5,132 bases of DNA, taken from the NCBI GenBank assembly GCA_021782195.1, contig JAJXVI010000241.1, positions 1-5,132 on the forward strand, in the 5' to 3' direction. Source of the stretch: a bacterium (GTDB lineage: Bacteria > Vulcanimicrobiota > Xenobia > RGZZ01). Of the stretch, positions 1 through 4,730 are shown piece by piece. The notes under the pieces are model-generated. The model was not told where the DNA came from. It did no database searches and worked only from the letters and a program-made list of their open reading frames with translations. Every line of letters starts with the position of its first letter. Position 1 is the stretch's first letter. A program made the translations under genes and the position numbers.

Positions 1-27
1 GTGCGTGCCGGCGGAGATACATGGTCT

Positions 28-525
28 TCAGAAGAGCTCGATCCGAACATATTTCTCGCCAGGGGCCTGATGGAACATTGCCCGACAGCCAAAGGCCCTT
101 TCCAATCGGCGCGCGAGATGGCGAGAGAGAAACTCGGTCGTCGTCGTGATCTCCAACTGCGTGTCATCAATGTCGACTGACGTGATGCGGTGTAACGGGT
201 CCTTCTGATGCAAACGCTCTTCCTCGTGGCGGCACATACGAATCGCTTCATTGCAACGCTCCAGCGTCCAGTCGAGTGTTCGCCTCAGCGTCACGGTACC
301 TTCAATCAGCAGCTCCTGGAGGAGGACACAGCCGGTGCAAAGCACGTGCAGTGTCGAAGGAGTGGCTTCCAGACGAGACCGAAGATTGCTGTCAATGCTC
401 CAGCGCTGATCGTGATAAACGGCCTCACAGCGTATGCACAGGGCGTCACCTTGCAGGTGCGTTCGCGCTGAATCCGCCTGCTTTCCCCATTTCCGCTGCT
501 TGAGATGGGTTTGTGTCATGAGCAT
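28..525 (-). CDS. BCAM0308-family small zinc-binding-type protein (two CXXC pairs)
   Basis: Protein of 165 residues resembling the BCAM0308 family, a group of conserved bacterial proteins without an established function. Two CXXC pairs are visible, C30-C33 (CIRC, followed by EAVYHDQRW) and C63-C66 (CTGC), consistent with one zinc knuckle. After a linker come the DPLHRI motif at 109-114 and a Thr-rich strand leading into the basic helix ITTTTEFLSRHLARRLERAF at 126-145. This order (Cys knuckle, acidic helix, HPL-RI-like motif, TT-x-LAR-R helix) is what I recall of the family, and the length is normal for it. No signal peptide or membrane segment is seen, so it is probably cytosolic. AGGAGG at 530-535 lies 4 nt from the ATG at 525 and 10 nt from the in-frame ATG at 519, so either may be the start. 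The family call is from recalled motifs. Nucleic-acid or ribosome binding is only inference from the zinc knuckle and basic helix. Confidence 0.85.
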   Translation of the reverse strand: MLMTQTHLKQRKWGKQADSARTHLQGDALCIRCEAVYHDQRWSIDSNLRSRLEATPSTLHVLCTGCVLLQELLIEGTVTLRRTLDWTLERCNEAIRMCRHEEERLHQKDPLHRITSVDIDDTQLEITTTTEFLSRHLARRLERAFGCRAMFHQAPGEKYVRIELF

Positions 526-529
526 TCAT

Positions 530-535
530 CCTCCT
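530..535 (-). promoter_or_regulatory. Ribosome binding site AGGAGG of the BCAM0308-family gene
   Basis: A perfect AGGAGG on the minus strand. Three ATG codons follow it closely: one directly after it (527-529, a different frame), one at 523-525 (spacing 4) and one at 517-519 (spacing 10). The last two are in frame with the gene and differ by two residues. Confidence 0.7.
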
Positions 536-580
536 GAAAGGAAATCCCCACACCTTCATCATCCCTCCGTCGTCGCGTAC

Positions 581-616
581 TGACACCTCATCCGTGTCAT
601 TGTCGCACCGATCGGT
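581..616. promoter_or_regulatory. Two adjacent dyads upstream of the BCAM0308-family gene (possible operator)
   Basis: The 198-bp gap 526-723 contains two symmetric elements 7 bp apart. The first is TGACAC-N7-GTGTCA at 581-599. The second is the perfect 10-bp palindrome ACCGATCGGT at 607-616. Both lie about 55-90 bp upstream of the start codon, where a repressor or activator site would be expected. I could not place a convincing -35/-10 pair around them, and no regulator gene is adjacent. The rest of the gap shows no gene. The operator role is inference from symmetry and position. Confidence 0.3.
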
Positions 617-723
617 CCACGGAGATGACAACCGCCTGTACGCACAACGACTCTTCCCGGCAGGGCTACAGCGGAAATCAGGAGGAACACGACGAGCCGT
701 TGCTGGAAGCCCACAGCTTTCAA

Positions 724-1134
724 TTATCCGGGTGAGGGCGTACGGGGCAACGGGGCAACGCGAATGCGAACGTGGTGAAGGTCGATTCCCCCCACGACCA
801 GGTGAAGCGCATAGTCGCCAAACTTCGGAAACTCGATGTTGTGAAAATTCACAGCAAGTTTCTGTGTTGACTCCAGGCCACTGAACGGACGCTCAAAATG
901 AACCTGGCCCGGCAGGTTCAAGACCGTGACACCATCAGCGTCAATCAGTCGGATGGCCACATCCTTGAGGCCAACCTCCGCGAGCGTGGCACGCATCTGA
1001 GCCACAAACGTAAACTGCGGGTGACGCATCGGGACGACAGAAGTGAAGATCGTATCAAAACCGATCCCCAGGGCATTGATCTTGGGACCGTTCGCGTCAG
1101 CGTAGTCGCAGATAAAGGCAAAGTCAACGTCCAT
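724..1134 (-). CDS. DUF6941-like protein of unknown function
   Basis: Protein of 136 residues that resembles the DUF6941 family, which has no assigned function. The N-terminal CDYADANGPKINALGIG (9-25), the following DTIF, and IRLIDADGVTVL (61-72) match the family pattern as I remember it: an alternating beta-strand protein opening with a D-A-x-x-x-x-G-K-x-N-x-L-G-x-G element and carrying a later L-x-D-x-D-G strand. The second half (about 91-126) is again beta-rich, ending in GDYALHLVVGG and HHVRIRV, which suggests a small beta sandwich. No signal peptide or membrane segment is seen. The ATG at 1134 is chosen because GGGAGG at 1140-1145 sits 5 nt upstream and family similarity begins there. 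A longer reading to 1242 adds 36 residues without similarity and no better ribosome site. It lies 133 bp downstream of the dipeptidase gene, in the same direction. The Pro-rich last ten residues come from a short tandem repeat. Confidence 0.8.
   Translation of the reverse strand: MDVDFAFICDYADANGPKINALGIGFDTIFTSVVPMRHPQFTFVAQMRATLAEVGLKDVAIRLIDADGVTVLNLPGQVHFERPFSGLESTQKLAVNFHNIEFPKFGDYALHLVVGGIDLHHVRIRVAPLPRTPSPG
742..757. repeat. Two tandem copies of ACGGGGCA
   Basis: Two exact 8-bp units in direct tandem inside the 3' end of the DUF6941-like gene. They encode part of the low-complexity Pro-rich C-terminus. Eight is not a multiple of three, so gain or loss of one copy would shift the frame and change the protein tail. 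Confidence 0.6.
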
Positions 1135-1216
1135 GAAAGCCTCCCAGGTAAAGTGGTCCCGACGCCCATCGGTGTGCCGGCAGTGACCTGCGCTCTGATG
1201 AGATCCCCTCAAGACG

Positions 1217-1232
1217 ACGGACCGGAGTCCGT
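1217..1232 (-). other. RNA hairpin with C(UCCG)G tetraloop between the dipeptidase and DUF6941 genes
   Basis: On the minus-strand transcript the sequence is ACGGAC-TCCG-GTCCGT: a perfect 6-bp stem closed by C-G around a UCCG loop, that is, the very stable cUNCGg tetraloop class. It begins 35 nt after the dipeptidase stop codon and ends about 80 nt before the DUF6941 start. No U-run follows, so it is not a classical intrinsic terminator. It may instead stabilise a processed 3' end, cause pausing, or be fortuitous. The rest of the 1135-1267 gap shows only the ribosome binding site of the next gene. Confidence 0.4.
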
Positions 1233-1267
1233 TCAAACGCATAAGACCGCAGTGGCGCGCGATTTCC

Positions 1268-2089
1268 CTACGAAACGTCGTGATCCCTGCGCGAGGTTCC
1301 CCTGGTCGGTTGCTTCACAAGACCGGCAACAGCCGTGACAACCTCATGCTCCACGAGATGGGCCGCGACCTCCAGGACTCCGGACGGGTTGAGAAGCGAT
1401 AGCTGCGGCTGGGGAGAATCCGAGCACAGACTGGCAAACCCAACGTCGAGAATCGGATACTCGCGGTAGGATTGGAAGTCAAAATGCCACCACTCTTCAC
1501 GCAACACATTGAAGCCGTGTGGCCGCATTGCTGCGACCAGGAGTTCACGATTGCAGCGAGCAGCCGGCGTGATATCGACTGCATCGGCGTGCGCGGTCGC
1601 GCGAAAGTCGTCAAAATCGGTCGGCATCTCCACCGGCTCTCCGCTTGACAGGTTGTACATTGTGAGGTCCACCGCACACCCTCGATTGTGCTGTGAGCCT
1701 TGCGCCGGATTCGCCAGATAGCCACCTTCACGCCATTCCGAACGCGCGTGCTCCCACATGAACCGCGTCACGCTCCAGGGACGATAGGCGTCATACACCA
1801 GAAGACCGTATCCCTGCGACCGCAGCGCCTGATTCACCCTCACAAGCGCCTCGGCGGCCGGACGCTGCAGAAACGCTCGCGCTTCGTCATACATCCGAAC
1901 CTTCAAGAAATTGTCTGACGTCGCGTATCGAACATCAAGGCGGATGGTAGGGTCGAGTTCGACCAGTTCCACGAGATCCGTCTTCCGAAAAGGACCGTGC
2001 TCTACAGGCACGTCGCCGCGCTCATCACGGACGAACAGGGCGCTCAATGCCACAGACATGAACCTGCCCAGGGCCTCTCGCCGGTTCAT
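1268..2089 (-). CDS. D-alanyl-D-alanine dipeptidase, VanX/DdpX type (peptidase family M15D)
   Basis: Zinc dipeptidase of 273 residues expected to hydrolyse D-Ala-D-Ala. The conserved set is intact: VRYAT-DNF near 53-61, the substrate-site arginine in YDAYRP (R103), the zinc motif SQHNRGCAVD with H134 and D141, and EWWH with E199 as catalytic base and H202 as third zinc ligand. The H-to-D spacing of 7 and E-to-H spacing of 3 match VanX (H116, D123, E181, H184). The catalytic domain spans about 38-222. A tail of about 50 residues, rich in L, V, A and S, extends beyond the usual end. The N-terminus MNRREALGRF, followed by a short hydrophobic run, resembles a weak twin-arginine signal with no clear cleavage site, so export is possible but not assured. 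GGGAGG at 2096-2101, spacing 6, fixes the ATG at 2089. It lies 18 bp behind the hydrolase gene. No vanH, ligase or vanRS is near, so peptidoglycan or D-Ala recycling is likelier than glycopeptide resistance. Confidence 0.93.
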   Translation of the reverse strand: MNRREALGRFMSVALSALFVRDERGDVPVEHGPFRKTDLVELVELDPTIRLDVRYATSDNFLKVRMYDEARAFLQRPAAEALVRVNQALRSQGYGLLVYDAYRPWSVTRFMWEHARSEWREGGYLANPAQGSQHNRGCAVDLTMYNLSSGEPVEMPTDFDDFRATAHADAVDITPAARCNRELLVAAMRPHGFNVLREEWWHFDFQSYREYPILDVGFASLCSDSPQPQLSLLNPSGVLEVAAHLVEHEVVTAVAGLVKQPTRGTSRRDHDVS

Positions 2090-2107
2090 ATGCGTCCTCC
2101 CTTGAAA

Positions 2108-3091
2108 TCAAACGGTTTCATCTGTCGTGGCACTGCAGCCGGAAGTCTTTTCCACATCCAGTTGAAGGTAGTCGTAGCAAGCAAAAACCTCGACGTCCGA
2201 CAACAACCTCTGCGCGGTGTGCACGATCGCATCAATCTGTGCGTCGCTTGCCGGCGGGTCGTGATGAGTCAGGCCCAGGCGCTTGACGCCGACCTCGCGT
2301 GCAACCTGCGCGACATAATCGGGCGTCGCATGACCGTAGCCTGCAGTGAATCGATCATACTTCTCACGCGTGTACTGGCAGTCCATGACAAGCAGGTCGG
2401 CGCCCTGGAGGTGTTCGCGAAAGCGAGCCGGCACGCTGTCTTCATTCTCGTGGTCGGTCACAAACACAAACACCCGCCCGGTCGGTCGCTCCTCAAAGCG
2501 GTACGAAATCGTCTGTTCTGGATGATTGCTCCGATACATGCGGATCACGAGACACTCATCAATGGGCCACGCACCGTTCTCGAAAGCGACCTGCCCGTTT
2601 TGCTGCGTGCTTCGATCGAGTGCCTCCACACTCAGCAACTGCATCCCCCCTCTCGGGTGAATGAGAAACGCAGTCTTGTTCGCAAACTCGATGTTGTAAC
2701 ACAGAAGGTGACTGGCAATCTCCTGGAAGTGGACAGGAAAGAAGGGAGGTTGCATCAGCAGTTCATAGACTTCCCGCGGACCCACCCCGTGATCATACGG
2801 ACCGAGCAGGGTGACGGGAATCGTCTTGATGTAGGGAAAGTGTGTAAGTAAGAGCCCTTGCGTATGGTCGTGGTGGAAATGGGTCATCAGGATGACAACG
2901 GACTCAGCATTGGCCGCGGCAAAATCCCAGGAAAGTGGAACGATCCCTGTCCCCGCATCGACGATCAGCCACTTCCCCTCTGGCAAACAGGCAGAATGAA
3001 CGCGCACACACGTCGTGTTCCCCCCGTAGTGCTGCGCAGTCCGGGTGGAAACAGCCACACTACCTCGAGTTCCGTAGAACTTCACAAACAC
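2108..3091 (-). CDS. Metallo-beta-lactamase-fold hydrolase (GTRGS / HxHxDH subgroup)
   Basis: Binuclear metal hydrolase of 327 residues from the metallo-beta-lactamase superfamily. Landmarks in order: GTRGSVAVS (7-15), YGGNTTCV (22-29), IVDAGTGI (43-50), the metal motif HFHHDH with H71, H73, D75 and H76, NHP with H190, TDHE with D213 as likely bridging ligand, MDCQYTREKY (236-245), GYGHATP (251-257) and LTHHDPP (274-280), which supplies the last metal histidine. This pattern fits uncharacterised hydrolases related to PhnP, RNase Z and class II cAMP phosphodiesterases. Phosphodiester hydrolysis is plausible, but the substrate cannot be read from the sequence. No signal peptide is seen, so it should be cytosolic. 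The start is a GTG at 3091, supported by GGAGGG at 3100-3105 with spacing 8; the second GTG, two codons on, is less well spaced. It is the first gene of a two-gene unit with the dipeptidase. Confidence 0.9.
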   Translation of the reverse strand: MFVKFYGTRGSVAVSTRTAQHYGGNTTCVRVHSACLPEGKWLIVDAGTGIVPLSWDFAAANAESVVILMTHFHHDHTQGLLLTHFPYIKTIPVTLLGPYDHGVGPREVYELLMQPPFFPVHFQEIASHLLCYNIEFANKTAFLIHPRGGMQLLSVEALDRSTQQNGQVAFENGAWPIDECLVIRMYRSNHPEQTISYRFEERPTGRVFVFVTDHENEDSVPARFREHLQGADLLVMDCQYTREKYDRFTAGYGHATPDYVAQVAREVGVKRLGLTHHDPPASDAQIDAIVHTAQRLLSDVEVFACYDYLQLDVEKTSGCSATTDETV

Positions 3092-3272
3092 GCCAGTGGC
3101 CCTCCTTCAAGTGAAGCACCGCAAGCCTGTGTGGCACCCGCTCTCTCCGCGACCCTCGTCGCCTCGGCGTTCCTGACCTGGCGTCGATGGAAGAATGCCG
3201 TGGGAAGGGTATCACATGCTCCCCACGACCTCGTTCCTGTCACGACACTGCGCCAAAAGATGCCACATGCAG

Positions 3273-3301
3273 ATTGTACCTCCCGCCGTATGACTTGCCA
3301 G
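3273..3301 (-). promoter_or_regulatory. Possible sigma-70-type promoter for the hydrolase-dipeptidase pair
   Basis: On the minus strand CTGGCA (3301-3296, 4 of 6 to TTGACA) and TACAAT (3278-3273, 5 of 6 to TATAAT) are separated by 17 bp. Transcription would begin near 3266 and give a 5' leader of about 175 nt before the GTG. This is the best sigma-70-like match I found upstream of that gene, but it is a by-eye match in GC-rich DNA. Confidence 0.3.
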
Positions 3302-3463
3302 ACTCCGGCAGAAGCATCGAGAACACGTCCGGAATGTTCCCTTCATTCGCCCTTACTCCCTGCCAGGGCAACGAACCGGCAACTGAGGAAAACGCAAGCA
3401 GGCCCGCGCGAAACTCTCGCCGGATCTGACGACGAGTTCACACGGGCCCGTTGGATTGAGTGA

Positions 3464-3500
3464 CCTGTCAACGCGGGCAGGAAGACAGGCAGCACCTGTC
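3464..3500. repeat. Overlapping inverted repeats CCTGTC / GACAGG / CCTGTC downstream of the duplicated-protein gene
   Basis: CCTGTC occurs at 3464-3469 and 3495-3500, each inside the longer direct repeat ACCTGTCA, with the complementary GACAGG at 3484-3489 between them. Two exclusive hairpins are possible: the 6-bp stem 3484-3500 with a 5-nt loop, or 3464-3489 with a 14-nt loop. In the transcript the compact hairpin begins 14 nt after the stop codon of the gene at 3515. It could end that transcript, but no U-run follows, so a rho-independent terminator is weakly supported. Confidence 0.35.
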
Positions 3501-3514
3501 ACCCGCATCGTGCG

Positions 3515-4417
3515 CTATGAGCGCAACATATCGTTCACCCCATCATTGAATTCCTTCACGTAGTGAACGGTCTTGTCCGCCCCGGAGATGAACCCGTTCT
3601 TGTAGCCTTCAGCGCTTCCGGAAACGAGACCGACCAGCGCACCACCCACGAGCGCCAGAGGGGCGGCGAGTGTCGCAGCGGGTAGAACCAGCAATGACTC
3701 CGTGGTCTTGAGGACCGGGCCCTGCTCGCTGTTCTTGATCTCGCTGAATGCCTTGCCAATTCCTTGCGGCGTGCGGGCGAGGGTAAGTGCGCCCATTCCG
3801 GCACCGTCGACAACTGCGCCAACAAGCCCGGCCGCCAGACCTTTGACTGCTCCCGCAGGATGAATGTCGAACGGCTTCTGACCGGCAGGCAACGGCTCGG
3901 TCTCCCAGCTCTTCATCGACTGGACAAGTGTACCGGAAATCTCCTGGTCAAATCTCTTGACGTCTTTTGTGCCTGTCTGACAGGCTGCCGAAAAGCCCTT
4001 CTCTACCCCCACGTCGGCACCGTGAAACAAGCCAAAACCGGCTGAACCGATTGCGGTCAGGACTGGCGCAGCCAGAGCTCCGACGGGGAGGGTCAGAGCG
4101 ATGGCCGTCTTCAGGACGGGCCCGATCTGGGGGGTGTTGATGAGGGTCTTGTAGGCCTGAAACGTTGCCTGAGGCAGACGAACCAGCGATGAGGCAGTAT
4201 TTCCGACGGTCTCGATACCTGCGGTAGCAATGGCCCCGGCGAGGCCGGAGACTGCCTGACGAATCGTGATGTCACGAGGATGAAACTGGGCTGCAGGTTC
4301 TGGAGCAGGCTCGGGTGCGTTCTCCGCCGCTGCCGGGGTCGATGCCGCTGCAGGGGCACTCGGAGAAGTCGACGATGTGGCGAGATGAGGACGAATGCCA
4401 CCAACCATTCCAACCAT
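3515..4417 (-). CDS. Ala/Gly/Pro-rich protein with two tandem ~100-residue repeats, unknown function
   Basis: I do not recognise a family. The 300-residue protein has three parts: a short N-terminus, a Ser/Thr/Pro/Ala-rich disordered stretch at about 12-44 (with an EPAPEPA run), and two homologous units at 55-156 and 190-290. The units share AV-GLA at the start, GPVLKT (99-104 and 233-238), LP-x(4)-LAAP, a Gly-rich hydrophobic stretch, G-x(4)-K-GF and K-V-x(2)-F at the end, with a one-residue gap. Each unit holds two hydrophobic Gly/Ala-rich segments that could be membrane-inserting helices, about 56-80 and 105-131 in the first unit and 191-213 and 241-266 in the second. No classical signal peptide is seen. 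GGAGGG at 4426-4431 with spacing 8 favours the ATG at 4417. A start at 4438 has the weaker AGGTGA and adds seven residues; a start at 4516 is not supported. A membrane-associated or secreted role is inference only. It is divergent from the PAS gene. Confidence 0.75.
   Translation of the reverse strand: MVGMVGGIRPHLATSSTSPSAPAAASTPAAAENAPEPAPEPAAQFHPRDITIRQAVSGLAGAIATAGIETVGNTASSLVRLPQATFQAYKTLINTPQIGPVLKTAIALTLPVGALAAPVLTAIGSAGFGLFHGADVGVEKGFSAACQTGTKDVKRFDQEISGTLVQSMKSWETEPLPAGQKPFDIHPAGAVKGLAAGLVGAVVDGAGMGALTLARTPQGIGKAFSEIKNSEQGPVLKTTESLLVLPAATLAAPLALVGGALVGLVSGSAEGYKNGFISGADKTVHYVKEFNDGVNDMLRS
3548..3850 (-). repeat. Second copy of the internal protein repeat (residues 190-290)
   Basis: Encodes the second unit: AVKGLA at the start, GPVLKT at residues 233-238, LAAP at 250-253, KNGF and VKEF at the end. 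A linker of about 33 residues, containing the charged segments KDVKRFDQEI (partly in copy one) and SWETEPLPAG, joins the copies. Confidence 0.7.
3950..4255 (-). repeat. First copy of the internal protein repeat (residues 55-156)
   Basis: Encodes the first unit of the duplicated protein. It aligns with the second copy at 3548-3850 over its full length with one single-residue gap. The match is clear in protein (AV-GLA, GPVLKT, LAAP, KGF, KRF) but diverged in DNA, so the duplication is old rather than a recent tandem event. Confidence 0.7.
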
Positions 4418-4730
4418 GACGGGAACCCTCCAGTTCATTCTTCTTTCACCTGATTGTACACACAAGATCTTGACGTATTGTGACCGGCTTGTGTCCGGTG
4501 TGTAAACTGCTGGCAAAGCAGCTCGACCGCGACTGGCAGGTCTGACGCTCCCGTCGTTCGGGGGAGGCTGCAGACGGCTGGCACTGCGTCTCGGTCTATC
4601 GGAGAAATGCCCCCTCCCGGGGCTTCACGCCACAAGCCAGGAACCCATCCGCTCAAACTCGAACCTCGTTCCCGTGAAGCAACGTGGAAGAACCACAGTG
4701 CGTCGCGTTCCAACAAGGGAACCGCAGACC
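4418..4730. promoter_or_regulatory. Divergent intergenic region between the duplicated-protein and PAS genes
   Basis: About 313 bp without a supported gene, expected to carry both divergent promoters. On the minus strand TACAAT at 4458-4453 is a good -10-like element but has a poor -35. If used, transcription would begin near 4446, which keeps the ribosome site for the 4417 start but loses the one for 4438. On the plus strand TTGACG at 4470-4475 lacks a matching -10. A GC-only hairpin, GCCCC-N5-GGGGC, lies at 4609-4623 in the presumed PAS leader. The plus-strand reading frame of the PAS gene is open back to 4506 but has no ATG there, and its codon third positions look non-coding before about 4731. 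Confidence 0.5.
4483..4499. promoter_or_regulatory. Inverted repeat ACCGG-N7-CCGGT in the divergent promoter region
   Basis: A perfect 5-bp dyad with a 7-bp centre, placed about 65 bp upstream of the duplicated-protein start and about 230 bp upstream of the PAS start. Its location between divergent genes suits a regulator site, but five-base arms are common by chance in GC-rich DNA and no regulator is known here. Confidence 0.25.

Larger units (their letters stand above)
3092..3514. other. 423-bp intergenic stretch without a convincing gene
   Basis: This stretch lies between the stop of the duplicated-protein gene and the GTG of the hydrolase gene. It holds the hydrolase ribosome binding site (3100-3105), a possible promoter (3273-3301) and a cluster of short repeats able to form hairpins (3464-3500). 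Open frames here are short and match no family I know. One minus-strand frame at 3212-3346 would give 44 residues with several cysteines, but nothing else supports it. The length is unusual beside the compact spacing of the next two genes, so a long leader, an unannotated small RNA or a decayed gene is possible. Confidence 0.6.

Noticed and set aside
1135..1242. 36-residue N-terminal extension of the DUF6941-like protein
   Set aside because: The extension has no family similarity, and GGGAGG sits 5 nt before the internal ATG at 1134.
1997..2851. Plus-strand open frame of 284 codons opposite the hydrolase gene
   Set aside because: It lies antisense to a gene with complete metallo-hydrolase motifs, has no family-like motifs of its own and no ribosome binding site I could support. 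Long antisense frames are common in GC-rich DNA.
1268..3091. A vancomycin-resistance (van) cluster
   Set aside because: Only the VanX-type gene is present. No vanH, D-Ala-D-Lac ligase, vanR or vanS is seen, and the partner gene is an unrelated metallo-hydrolase.
2108..3091. A true beta-lactamase assignment for the metallo-hydrolase
   Set aside because: The GTRGS and GGNTTCV start, the TDHE and HHDP motifs and the absence of a signal peptide fit the phosphodiesterase-like subgroup rather than class B beta-lactamases.
3212..3346. Minus-strand 44-residue Cys-containing open frame upstream of the hydrolase gene
   Set aside because: GGGAG precedes its ATG at a usable distance, but the candidate promoter lies inside it, the composition is not protein-like beyond a CxxCxC run, and no family is recognised.
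2858..3463. Plus-strand open frame of 201 codons across the hydrolase 5' end and the intergenic gap
   Set aside because: Half is antisense to the hydrolase gene and the rest is low-similarity, Arg/Pro/Thr-rich sequence typical of chance translation. No domain is recognisable.
4418..4516. 33-residue N-terminal extension of the duplicated protein (starts at 4516 or 4438)
   Set aside because: The ATG at 4417 has the best ribosome site (GGAGGG, spacing 8). The start at 4438 remains possible with AGGTGA; the one at 4516 has no support.
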